A stretch of DNA of 32,021 bases from an uncultured Peptococcaceae bacterium. GTDB taxonomy: Bacteria > Bacillota > Dehalobacteriia > UBA4068. The notes under the pieces are model-generated. The model did not search any database, was not told where the DNA came from, and was given only the letters and a program-made list of their open reading frames with translations. The DNA is taken from contig CASEQE010000018.1 of the NCBI GenBank assembly GCA_949289995.1, forward strand, positions 1-32,021, read 5' to 3'. Positions within the stretch are counted from its first letter, which is position 1. Each line of letters begins with the position of its first letter. This document shows, piece by piece, positions 23,569 to 31,952 of the stretch. The position numbers and the translations under genes were made by a program.

Positions 23569-25817
23569 ATCTGGAGCGCATTTGCTTCGGCTGTTTTCAG
23601 GAAAAAGAGCCGGGCAGTATTTGTCCGCATTGCGGATTCAATGAAAGCGAAGAACAGCCTTATCTTGCCTTGCCGCTGGGAACCCTGCTAAACGGGCGGT
23701 ATATGCTTGGGAAGGTACTAGGGGTAGGCGGTTTTGGCATTACCTATCTGGGCTATGATCTGACTTTGGAGATTAAGGTTGCCATCAAGGAATATATGCC
23801 TTCAGCCATTGCCACGCGGAATGCAGATCGGTACAACGTCACACTCACCGGACGAGTGGATGAAGATTACCAATATGGCATGGAACGTTTTCTGGACGAA
23901 GCAAAAATCCTTGCCAAGCTACAAAACACGCCGCATGTCGTTTCGGTACAGAATTATTTCAAAGAAAACAACACCGCCTATTTCGTGATGGAATACATCG
24001 ATGGAATGAGTCTCAAGGCGTATCTGGCCAACCAGGGAGATAAAATCCCATATACCCAGGCGTTGACAATTCTTCAGCCTATCATGGAAGCGCTGATTCA
24101 GGTGCATGCACTTAATCTGCTGCATCGGGATATCAGCCCAGATAACATTTATATTACCTCTAAGGGAGAAAGCCGGTTGCTGGATTTTGGCGCCGCACGG
24201 TTTGCCCTGGGTGATGGGAAAAGCGTATCGGTCATTCTTAAACATGGTTATGCGCCGGAGGAACAGTATTCTAGCCACGGCAACCAAGGACCATGGACCG
24301 ATGTCTACGCCATGGGCGCCACCTTGTATCGCTGCATCACCGGCACGCTGCCGCCGGATTCTGTGGCGCGAATTCACGGGGATGCCCTAAAGACACCATC
24401 AGAGCTAGGAATTCAGATCCCGCAAAACATCGAGCAGGCGATTTTAAAGGCACTGGCCGTGAAAACGGAGGATCGCTTTCCCAATATGGACGCCTTTCTT
24501 CGCGCTTTGACCGGCAGAGTTTCGGTACAAGAACAGGTTGCCGCCAGTATCAGCGAGCGCACCCAGGCTTCTGCCTTTAGCCAAACCGTATACGGCGGAA
24601 ACGAAACGGGCACGCCAAAAACTAATGTTTTTGCCAAAGCCATCGCCTACTTTAAAAGCAATCCTGTAATGGCCTGGGTTGCTGGCGGCGGATTGGCGGT
24701 TGTTATCGCGCTGTGTATTATTTTGCCCATTGCGCTCTCCGGTGGGGAAAACTCCACGGCGGCCGGAAGCAACGGTAGCGATATAAGTGCCGGCAATACG
24801 CCGATTGTCAGCCTGCCAAACGGAACAGCAGACGGTACAACAGATCCATCCAACCCATCCATTTCCTCATTGGAAATGGAAACAAGGGATTTGGGAATTC
24901 TCAACGCCACTATTGATATTCCTTCGGATTACATAGTCAGTTCGGATGGCTTTAGTTTTATGAATGAAGAGCGGGGTTGCGCCATCACCACCAGCTTTAT
25001 CTGGAATATGGTAGTGCCGATTTACTCTATTGCCGATATAGAAGAAAACAAAGAAGATATTGTATCTTCGGTGATGACTAGCTTTGAAGTAGCAGATTAT
25101 ACGATCCTCGCAGCCGGATCCGACAATATAGGCGGCCAGGAGGCGTATCAGATCTATTTTGAAGGAACAGACGCTGATGGCGTCTCCATGGAATTGATTT
25201 ATTTGGCGGTTCAGGGAAGCAGTGCTTTTGGCTGCTATAGTCTGTTGGGCGCTTATCCCAAAGGTGACGAGGCCGGTAAAGAGGAAGTTTATCACATCCT
25301 ACAAACCTTCCGGAGTAATGGAGTGCCGGATACAACCTACAGCATGTGGTATAGTGAAAATATCGGTATAAAAATCATCATCGATGATTCCATGGCGCTG
25401 GGAAGCGTATGGGAGACGGAAATCGAATTGGCAAACGGCACAGCGGAGATAATTGCGATATATCCAACGGAAGCAGCCAAGGAGGCAGGTCTGGGCAACA
25501 TCGATTCTCCGAATTCAGGAGGGCTGGAAGTGGGATACGTCTCCGAGTATGGCTATAGTACGCCGGAGGAGCTGCTTAACGATCACGCAAATTCGGCTGC
25601 GGCGGCCGGCGGAGCCGCAGGAGAGAGATATACTGCCGTCACCGGCGGAGTGGAATGGCTCTGCCAAAACTATACGATAGGTTCCTACTATTTCAGCAGC
25701 GCCGCCGCGGTCATCGACGGTCAATGCTTCTATTTAAGCGCCATGTACAACGCCTCTAATCAAGAGGCAGTGGTGGCGCTGTGCAACCAGGTGATGGCAA
25801 GCGTCCGTCCCTTGTAA
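23565..25817 (+). CDS. Receptor Ser/Thr protein kinase 1: zinc ribbon, kinase, TM helix, ectodomain
   Basis: This is a 750-residue eukaryotic-like kinase. A zinc ribbon (Cys7, 10, 20, 23) precedes the kinase domain (about 45-315): glycine loop GVGGFG (53-58), Lys75 in VAIKEY, HRDISPDN (His187, Asp189), DFG (Asp207), and YAPEEQYSSHG. The usual Lys after HRD-x is Ser, as in other clostridial kinases of this type. After a linker come one transmembrane helix (about 367-391) and an extracytoplasmic part of about 350 residues. The latter seems to hold two similar alpha/beta lobes of PsbP/DcrB-like pattern (my reading), ending MASVRPL. It lacks PASTA repeats. ATG 23565 is chosen: it starts at GAGGAGG spacing and overlaps the preceding stop. 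A close paralogue follows. Confidence 0.93.
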   Translation: MNLERICFGCFQEKEPGSICPHCGFNESEEQPYLALPLGTLLNGRYMLGKVLGVGGFGITYLGYDLTLEIKVAIKEYMPSAIATRNADRYNVTLTGRVDEDYQYGMERFLDEAKILAKLQNTPHVVSVQNYFKENNTAYFVMEYIDGMSLKAYLANQGDKIPYTQALTILQPIMEALIQVHALNLLHRDISPDNIYITSKGESRLLDFGAARFALGDGKSVSVILKHGYAPEEQYSSHGNQGPWTDVYAMGATLYRCITGTLPPDSVARIHGDALKTPSELGIQIPQNIEQAILKALAVKTEDRFPNMDAFLRALTGRVSVQEQVAASISERTQASAFSQTVYGGNETGTPKTNVFAKAIAYFKSNPVMAWVAGGGLAVVIALCIILPIALSGGENSTAAGSNGSDISAGNTPIVSLPNGTADGTTDPSNPSISSLEMETRDLGILNATIDIPSDYIVSSDGFSFMNEERGCAITTSFIWNMVVPIYSIADIEENKEDIVSSVMTSFEVADYTILAAGSDNIGGQEAYQIYFEGTDADGVSMELIYLAVQGSSAFGCYSLLGAYPKGDEAGKEEVYHILQTFRSNGVPDTTYSMWYSENIGIKIIIDDSMALGSVWETEIELANGTAEIIAIYPTEAAKEAGLGNIDSPNSGGLEVGYVSEYGYSTPEELLNDHANSAAAAGGAAGERYTAVTGGVEWLCQNYTIGSYYFSSAAAVIDGQCFYLSAMYNASNQEAVVALCNQVMASVRPL

Positions 25818-25821
25818 AAAA

Positions 25822-25862
25822 ACGTCTCTGGCTATCAGGATTCCCCTGTCAGCCAGAGACGT
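25822..25862 (-). terminator. Hairpin between the two kinase genes, terminator-like on the minus strand
   Basis: A 12-bp stem ACGTCTCTGGCT (25822-25833) with 25851-25862 has an inner CAGG/CCTG pairing. On the plus strand it is preceded by A7 and followed by AAAAATAG, so it lacks a plus-strand U-tract. On the minus strand it ends in a T7 run. No minus-strand gene reads into it. It may partly attenuate transcription from kinase 1 to kinase 2. Confidence 0.55.
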
Positions 25863-25968
25863 AAAAATAGCAAGCCATACCCGTTTTATTTGTGATTAAA
25901 CGCATAAAAATTTCCCGCTATCTATACATGATATGGACTATGGGATTGGGCGGAAGGAGAAAGCCAAA

Positions 25969-28119
25969 ATGGATTTAGAAAGAGTTTGTTACGGCTGTTT
26001 TCAGAGAAAGCCAGATGATTCTTCCGTCTGCCCATACTGCGGGTTTCATGCGGAGGAAGAACAGCCTTTTCTTGCCCTTCCCATGGGTACGGTACTTCGA
26101 GGACGGTATCTCATGGGCAAGGTGTTGGGAGTGGGCGGCTTTGGCATCACCTATCTCGGATATGACCTGGTGCTGGAAATCAAGGTTGCCGTTAAGGAAT
26201 ATATGCCCTCCGGCCTTGCCACACGCCATGCCGACCGCTATCAGGTGGTACTGACCGGGCGCAGAAAAGAGGACTACGAAAACGGGCTGGATCGCTTTCT
26301 TGAGGAGGCAAGAATACTGGCCAAACTCCAGGGAACACCTAATATTGTTTCGGTACAGGATCACTTCAAGGAAAACAACACCGCTTACTTTGTAATGGAA
26401 TATGTGGACGGCATGAGCCTGAAGGCCTATCTTGCCTCCCAGGGCGGAAAAATCCCATACGACCAGGCGCTGACCATACTACAACCCATTATGAAGGCGC
26501 TTATCCAAGTTCATGGGCTGGGGCTTACCCATCGGGATATCAGTCCCGACAATGTCTCTATTACTTCAGGCGGAGATAGCAAACTGCTGGATTTTGGCGC
26601 AGCGCGGTTTTCCTTAGGCGATGAAAAAAGCGTTTCGGTGATTCTGAAACATGGTTTTGCTCCGGAGGAACAATACTCCAGTCATGGCAGCCAAGGACCA
26701 TGGACGGATGTTTATGCCATGGGCGCCACTTTGTACCGTTGCATAACAGGGGAACTACCGCCGGATTCCATTGCAAGGATCCATCACGATACCCTAAAAA
26801 GTCCGTCGGAATTAGGGTTTGACTTGCCGGCAAATATAGAAGCGGCGATAATGAAAGCCATGGCGGTAAAAGCAGAAGATCGGTTTCCTTCTATGGATGC
26901 TTTTTTGCAGGCCATCACAGGCAGAAGCACCGGGGCAACTTTGCCAAAAGTTGGGAGGCAGCGCGGGAAACTGGCATCGGCAAACAGTGAAACGCAGACG
27001 AAACTTTTGCAAAAATCCTTAGTTCTTAAAACGGCGGTGCTGGTAATATGTATTGCAGTAACCGTGTTAGGCGTTTGGAAGCTTTTGTCACGGGACAGCG
27101 CGCCAGACCAAATGGGAACATCCGAGCCGCCGTTCTCGGCATCATCAGAACTGGGAAACAGCGTGGCAGAACCCAGCGGCAGTACGCAAACGGCTTCCAA
27201 CGATTATACCAACGACTATCTGAATTTTTCCATAAAAATTCCCGATGGTTTTCAGGAAACTGATCCCGGAAGCGCCGCATTCATTTCGTCAGACGGAAGC
27301 TGCTCGCTGCAAATTGGCTTTTATACTTACTGGTCTGGCTTTCCCGTATATACACTGGCGGATGCGGAAGCAAATGCAGAAAAATATGTCCAGTACTTTA
27401 TTGGAATTCTGCAGAGCACGGATATTACGGATTACAAAATTCTTAGCAAGGAATATCAACAGATTGGCGAGTTGAATTCGTATCAAGTGCAGTTTGAAGC
27501 TACGGAAAGCAGCGGTTCTACGATGAGATTCCTGGCGGCGTTTATTGATGGAAAAAACGGCTTTGGCTGCTATAACGTGATCGCCTCTTATCCCCAAGAG
27601 GATGGAGACATGCAAGAAAAGCTCTTAGCGTCAATAAAATCGTTCCAATGTTTGGCAGCGGCAGGAACAAGCTATAAGCTATTTTCCGATGAAAATCTTT
27701 CATTTAAGTTTATGTATGCGGAAGAAGAGCCAGCCTTAGACTTCCAAATGGAAAACGGAATTTTGACCGCGGTGTCCATGACTGGAAGCGATTATTATAT
27801 TCTTACCGTCAGTACGCTCCCATTTGCCGGTACGGAGACGGCAGGCAAACTTCTTGAACAGGTAACCGAAGGGCTGGATACGATATACCCAGGCATACAA
27901 CAGCTCGCCGAACAGAAGACGCAGCAAAACGGGGAAATGGAATGGGTAGTTCAAAACTACACCTATGAAAACGAAGGAATTGACGTTTATATGTCATATT
28001 CCGTTTCCATATGGCAAGATCAGGCATATCTTATTATTTTTACTTCCAATCAACAGGCACAGTTGGATAATAACGGGTTAAAGACGGACATTATGGGTTC
28101 TCTTCGCCCGGCAGCATAA
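25969..28119 (+). CDS. Receptor Ser/Thr protein kinase 2, paralogue of the preceding kinase
   Basis: This 716-residue protein has the same plan as kinase 1: zinc ribbon (Cys7, 10, 21, 24), kinase domain with GVGGFG, Lys in VAVKEY, HRDISPDN (His188, Asp190), DFG (Asp208) and FAPEEQYSSHG, one transmembrane helix (about 353-373) and an ectodomain of about 340 residues. The cytoplasmic halves are nearly the same over long runs, while linkers and ectodomains differ strongly, though both ectodomains keep the same two-lobe order and end in M(A/G)S(V/L)RP. So the pair likely arose by duplication and senses different cues. ATG 25969 follows AAGGAGA by eight bases; a longer frame to 25933 has no support. 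It lies 151 bases after kinase 1, across a hairpin. Confidence 0.93.
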   Translation: MDLERVCYGCFQRKPDDSSVCPYCGFHAEEEQPFLALPMGTVLRGRYLMGKVLGVGGFGITYLGYDLVLEIKVAVKEYMPSGLATRHADRYQVVLTGRRKEDYENGLDRFLEEARILAKLQGTPNIVSVQDHFKENNTAYFVMEYVDGMSLKAYLASQGGKIPYDQALTILQPIMKALIQVHGLGLTHRDISPDNVSITSGGDSKLLDFGAARFSLGDEKSVSVILKHGFAPEEQYSSHGSQGPWTDVYAMGATLYRCITGELPPDSIARIHHDTLKSPSELGFDLPANIEAAIMKAMAVKAEDRFPSMDAFLQAITGRSTGATLPKVGRQRGKLASANSETQTKLLQKSLVLKTAVLVICIAVTVLGVWKLLSRDSAPDQMGTSEPPFSASSELGNSVAEPSGSTQTASNDYTNDYLNFSIKIPDGFQETDPGSAAFISSDGSCSLQIGFYTYWSGFPVYTLADAEANAEKYVQYFIGILQSTDITDYKILSKEYQQIGELNSYQVQFEATESSGSTMRFLAAFIDGKNGFGCYNVIASYPQEDGDMQEKLLASIKSFQCLAAAGTSYKLFSDENLSFKFMYAEEEPALDFQMENGILTAVSMTGSDYYILTVSTLPFAGTETAGKLLEQVTEGLDTIYPGIQQLAEQKTQQNGEMEWVVQNYTYENEGIDVYMSYSVSIWQDQAYLIIFTSNQQAQLDNNGLKTDIMGSLRPAA

Positions 28120-28144
28120 TTTTTTGGAAGCAAGGAGAACAAAA

Positions 28145-28471
28145 ATGCCAGGATTAAAAGAAAACTTGAATTGTCCACGCCGAATGGTTGTATTTGCCGT
28201 GTTTGACATAATTGATAAAATGGGCGGTGAATACGAGCGAACCATGTCTGGAGATATCAAGGCAAAAATGAACGTGTTGGGAAAAACCAGCCAGTACGCT
28301 TTTGCTGTAACCGAAGTCACTTCAGAAACATCTATTTTGCACATTTCTCTGCTTCAAACTATGGAGCTGCTAACGGAAGAGGAAAAGCAATTGGCAATAC
28401 TTTATCTTCTGGATAGTGTGTTGTATCATATTAATGAGGTGCAGGTGTTTAAAAAAAGAGAAGAACATTAA
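28145..28471 (+). CDS. Unknown 108-aa protein at the end of the kinase cluster
   Basis: I do not recognise this protein. It begins MPGLKENLNCPRRM, has no signal or transmembrane segment, and seems a small mixed alpha/beta cytoplasmic protein with a helical C-terminal half (LTEEEKQLAILYLLDSVLYHI). AAGGAGA lies before ATG 28145, 25 bases after the kinase 2 stop, so it is probably the last gene of the same transcript. A GTTTG-rich, gene-free region follows. Nothing shows its role; it might be a kinase substrate or a modulator of kinase 2. Confidence 0.75.
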   Translation: MPGLKENLNCPRRMVVFAVFDIIDKMGGEYERTMSGDIKAKMNVLGKTSQYAFAVTEVTSETSILHISLLQTMELLTEEEKQLAILYLLDSVLYHINEVQVFKKREEH

Positions 28472-28901
28472 ATAAGGGCAGAGCTAAAGTTCCTTTTTCT
28501 GAAAAATTATAGTGGTTGATCACCATGTCACCTATCTGAACCCAGACAATTTTTGCAATTTTGCCTTCTCTAAACTGCTATATCTCAAGGTTTAAAATTT
28601 TGTCCTTGATAGTGATTATATGTTTGGGGCGTTATTACGTTCAAAAAAAGAGCCGATAACCGCCAGCCGTGTGCTGCGGTTATCGGCTCTGCGTCTATTC
28701 GTTTGACTCTATGACGACTGCTGTATTAAATTGCTTGACGTTAATTTATGTTTCCTGTTTACATCTTGGATAGAGCAAAGGAAAATGCTTAAGTATAGTT
28801 TTAGACCAATCTTGATATGGGTTTTGTTATTGTAAATTGGGCATAGCGGCTATATTTCTCCAATGCCCCATCCCAGCATATCAATTCTAATAATGATAAG
28901 T
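28472..28901. other. Gene-free region between converging transcripts
   Basis: About 430 A/T-rich bases without a credible gene on either strand. Its one clear element is the terminator at 28649-28690. No plus-strand terminator with a U-tract is seen after the kinase cluster, although the same hairpin could stop plus-strand transcription. Confidence 0.5.
28649..28690 (-). terminator. Terminator of the small lipoprotein gene
   Basis: A perfect 15-bp stem AGAGCCGATAACCGC (28649-28663) with 28676-28690 encloses a 12-base loop. On the minus strand it is followed by a run of seven T, about 210 bases after the lipoprotein stop. Confidence 0.8.
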
Positions 28902-29465
28902 CTATTGTTCCTGAATTTTAAACATCAGTAAGTACAGACTGCTTTCCAAATGGAAAGCTCCCTTTATTTCAGAGACATCGATACTTTGGCCTACCATTTC
29001 TTCGGTGATTTTCAGCCGACTATCGTCCGGCAACATTGACAAGCCGTACTGCGGATGAGGAAGTCCATCCTCATACAACGCTTTGTCGTTCATACCAGCC
29101 GCTACAATAGTCGCTTTTGCTTCGGGATAACAAATGTAAACGCTATAGGAGTAAGGCTCTCCCATATCATTTGTGCCCCTTTCTTCGGTGATCTCCAATA
29201 CATTTGTAACCTCAATCTTCAATTGGTCACGATAATCGAAAACTTCGGTAGTGCCGCGTGGCTCCGTAGTGGGTTGCAGGGTATCTGATGGCTCATCTTC
29301 GTCAGTAGATGGCTTTGAACCATTATCGCTGTTTACAACATCGGCACTGGGGTAAGGCTGCTCAATGCCAGACTGCAGATTAGAAGACGAACAGGCCGTC
29401 AATCCAATGCACACAATAACGGCTACTGCCACAATGATAAAAATCGCTTTTTTATAACCCATCAT
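28902..29465 (-). CDS. Small lipoprotein of unknown function
   Basis: This 187-residue exported lipoprotein has an N-terminal MMGYKKAIFIIVAVAVIVCI core and a lipobox, GLTAC, whose cysteine would be acylated. A low-complexity Ser/Asp/Glu/Pro linker (to about residue 75) resembles a cell-wall spacer. The remaining domain (VFDYRDQLKIEVTNVLEI to the end) is beta-rich and unfamiliar. I chose ATG 29465 because the signal peptide begins there; the frame extends to 29549, but that part spans a hairpin and lacks a signal. GAGTGGAAAC is a weak ribosome binding site. It is separated from the sulfatase by 220 bases, so co-transcription is uncertain. Confidence 0.8.
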   Translation of the reverse strand: MMGYKKAIFIIVAVAVIVCIGLTACSSSNLQSGIEQPYPSADVVNSDNGSKPSTDEDEPSDTLQPTTEPRGTTEVFDYRDQLKIEVTNVLEITEERGTNDMGEPYSYSVYICYPEAKATIVAAGMNDKALYEDGLPHPQYGLSMLPDDSRLKITEEMVGQSIDVSEIKGAFHLESSLYLLMFKIQEQ

Positions 29466-29487
29466 GTTTCCACTCTTTTCTTTATAT

Positions 29488-29510
29488 ATCCCTCGCCAAA
29501 GGCAAGGGAT
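29488..29510 (-). promoter_or_regulatory. Hairpin in the leader of the lipoprotein gene
   Basis: ATCCCTCGCC (29488-29497) pairs with GGCAAGGGAT (29501-29510) with one G-U-type mismatch and a 3-base loop. It ends 23 bases upstream of the start codon and might affect translation or mRNA stability. Confidence 0.4.
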
Positions 29511-29688
29511 GTAACGATGATTGCTTTTTTCTGTGAAGAATTGCAACAATTATGAGGAATAATCGGCCTAACTATTCCGATCCATTAGTTTCATTAAGGC
29601 CGTTGTTTGGTATTAAATATAGAGGATAGCAGATAGAATTTAAAGTGCATGAATCATACTATAACGCATGTATGCCATTTGGGGTTGT

Positions 29689-31689
29689 TTATGGTTCGAT
29701 AATTGTAAAGCCAGGAATGAATACTTTAACGTTTTGGCAGATGGCGTCTAATATCCCGGACTCATCCTCAATATTACCCAGCTCTTTTACACTTTCCGCA
29801 TCTCCCTGCAACAGGAAGAAAATGGCTGCTTTTGGTAACCGCCAGGTGGCGTCTGCATCTTCATCCTGTACATCTTTTTGGTATAGGAGTATGCCGGAAC
29901 GTAGGGTAATCAAGTATTGTTCATCTTGGTCGGTTACAGTCAAATTGATTTTTGCATTTAGATCTGGCAATGCATCGCTGTTTAAGCGGATACCAAGGTA
30001 TTCCAACATCAAATTGGTTGCCATTTTTAATTGTAACTCTCGGGATCCTCCCAGAGGATTCGCGGTGGGAGCACCGGTTTGCCGCAGTTCCAGCGCGGCG
30101 GTAAGGTAAGCGTTGCGCCATGGACCGGATTCCGCCTGATATCCTAATTGCTCCAGGGCATCGGCGCAAAGATAGCGGGCCGCCAGGTTGTCCGGATCAG
30201 CGTATACTAAGGCATTCGTAATCTCGGCTACCCATTGGTATTCGCCTTTTTCAAAATCGGCTTGCGCCATTTCCAGCACTTTATCCGTATCGCCTAAGTA
30301 TTCTACCAATTTTTGCGCATATTCGCTAGGCGCCAATGCATCCAAATGAATGGGATTGGCATCGTACCAGCCCATATATTTTTGATAAACCGCTTTAACA
30401 TTGTGCTTTAATGTTCCATAGTATTGGCGGGTATACCAAACTTGCCCCAAATCTTCCGGCAATTGGATCATATCGGCAATTTCATTGGCCGTGTAGCCTT
30501 GATTAATATAAAAGAGGGTTTGATCATGAATAAATTTATAAACTGCAGCAGTGTTTTCCATATATTCCTGCACTACCTCATTGCCCCAATGCGGCCAGTT
30601 GTGAGACTGAAACACCACTTGGACATGATCGCCATAGAGGGCAAGCGCTTCCATTATATATAGGGCCCAGGCGTTTCCATCCCGCACTTGAGCGCCTCGA
30701 AGCGTATACAGGTTATGTAATGTACCCGTGCAATTTTCCGCCAACCAAAGGGCGTTTTGATCCGGAAGCCAGGTATTCATCTCCACAGGCGCCTCTGTAC
30801 CTGGAGTTAATTGAAACTCAAAGGTAACGCCGTCGATCACCCGCACCTCTCCCGTTGCAGAAATGGTGTCCGTAGGGGAGATATAGGAGATGGTTCCTTT
30901 GGATTGTCCCATACCGATACCAATACCCATGGCACCCTGTTCATCGGCCTCCAAAAGCGTGCCGTATTGATAGGCGGCTCGACGTCCCATGGCAGTTCCG
31001 GCATACACGTTTTCACTGGAGGCATATTCTTCAAATCCTTCCGGGGCAATGATGGGAATATGCCGTTCCGCCACCTCTTCTTCGCTTATGATTCCTTTAA
31101 TGCCGCCAAAATGGTCTACATGGGAATGACTGATAATAACGCCCATAATGGGATATTCGCCCAGTTGTTCGTTAACCAGCTCTAAAGCTGCCTGGGCACA
31201 TTCAACCGACATCAGTGGATCGAATACAATCCAGCCGGTATCGCCTTTAATAAACGTAATGTTAGACATATCGTAACCGCGTACCTGATAGATACCTTCA
31301 ATTACCTCAAAGAGTCCGTATATATGATTCAGTTGGGTATTGCGCCATAGACTGGGGTTGACGGTATCTGGCGCTTCTTGATTTTCCAAAAAAGCGTATG
31401 CATCTTGACTCCAGATAATTTTCCCATCTTCGTCTTGTAGCTCCAGAGACTCTGGCGCACAAATTAGGCCCCGGCTGGCAAACTCCAATTCTTGCTGGTT
31501 TTCAAAGTCTAACATATCATAGATGCTTTGATTCAATTGGGCGGTAATATCCGTGGCGCCTTTTTGTTCCGCGTTGAACAAGGTGTCCATCTGTTGATCT
31601 GATTGGGAAGTGTCTAACTGTGTCGCGCACCCGAACAACAATGAGCATGCCAAAGTGGCGATACCGATAAGAGATAACATACGTTTCAT
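29689..31689 (-). CDS. Lipoprotein alkyl-sulfatase, metallo-beta-lactamase fold (SdsA1/BDS1 family)
   Basis: This 666-residue protein has the plan of type III alkylsulfatases, which hydrolyse alkyl sulfate esters such as SDS. A signal peptide with lipobox LLFGC predicts membrane anchoring outside the cell. The metallo-beta-lactamase domain (about 110-370) has the zinc motif SHSHVDHFGG near residue 188, the acidic ligand region in EMNTWLPDQNALWLAENCTG and a later His in QSHNWPHWG. A helical dimerisation domain (about 380-530) and a C-terminal SCP2-like domain (about 540-660) complete the family order. Known members are often periplasmic or cytoplasmic; the lipoprotein anchor is notable. Natural substrate unknown, perhaps sulfated lipids or detergents. 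A TTGACA promoter lies about 115 bases upstream. Confidence 0.9.
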   Translation of the reverse strand: MKRMLSLIGIATLACSLLFGCATQLDTSQSDQQMDTLFNAEQKGATDITAQLNQSIYDMLDFENQQELEFASRGLICAPESLELQDEDGKIIWSQDAYAFLENQEAPDTVNPSLWRNTQLNHIYGLFEVIEGIYQVRGYDMSNITFIKGDTGWIVFDPLMSVECAQAALELVNEQLGEYPIMGVIISHSHVDHFGGIKGIISEEEVAERHIPIIAPEGFEEYASSENVYAGTAMGRRAAYQYGTLLEADEQGAMGIGIGMGQSKGTISYISPTDTISATGEVRVIDGVTFEFQLTPGTEAPVEMNTWLPDQNALWLAENCTGTLHNLYTLRGAQVRDGNAWALYIMEALALYGDHVQVVFQSHNWPHWGNEVVQEYMENTAAVYKFIHDQTLFYINQGYTANEIADMIQLPEDLGQVWYTRQYYGTLKHNVKAVYQKYMGWYDANPIHLDALAPSEYAQKLVEYLGDTDKVLEMAQADFEKGEYQWVAEITNALVYADPDNLAARYLCADALEQLGYQAESGPWRNAYLTAALELRQTGAPTANPLGGSRELQLKMATNLMLEYLGIRLNSDALPDLNAKINLTVTDQDEQYLITLRSGILLYQKDVQDEDADATWRLPKAAIFFLLQGDAESVKELGNIEDESGILDAICQNVKVFIPGFTIIEP

Positions 31690-31780
31690 TCGACAATCCA
31701 GCCTTTCCGTGTCATTTATTGTGCTTACAAATCATGTGCGAGACGTAGTGCGAAGCTCGCTTGTTGGGATCGAATTTTAC

Positions 31781-31808
31781 TCTATACCATTGTTAAATCC
31801 TTTGTCAA
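31781..31808 (-). promoter_or_regulatory. Predicted promoter of the alkyl-sulfatase gene
   Basis: On the minus strand TTGACA (31803-31808) is followed after 16 bases by TATAGA (31781-31786), leaving a leader of about 85 bases to ATG 31689. Confidence 0.6.
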
Positions 31809-31897
31809 GTTTTTTGCTTGGTTCGTTAATGGATAATCAAGAATCAGAGCTGAATCTATGAAAATCGCTTCTTTAAATTTAAATAACTAAAACTTCC

Positions 31898-31914
31898 CAC
31901 ACCAATACGGTGTG
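31898..31914. repeat. Small hairpin near the right end
   Basis: CACACC (31898-31903) and GGTGTG (31909-31914) flank AATAC. It lies about 100 bases before the window-end start codon and may belong to the end of a mobile element. Confidence 0.4.
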
Positions 31915-31952
31915 TTGAACCTTGAAAATTCAATATTTCAGCCAATAAAAAA

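Noticed and set aside
25933..25968. Upstream extension of kinase 2 to an earlier ATG
   Set aside because: The paralogue begins at the equivalent MxLER and the AAGGAGA site fits ATG 25969.
1472..29669. 15-of-16 match between TCATGCTATAACGCAT (1472-1487) and TCATACTATAACGCAT (29654-29669), both just after minus-strand genes
   Set aside because: A match of this length with one mismatch is expected a few times by chance in a window this size, and no flanking similarity extends it.
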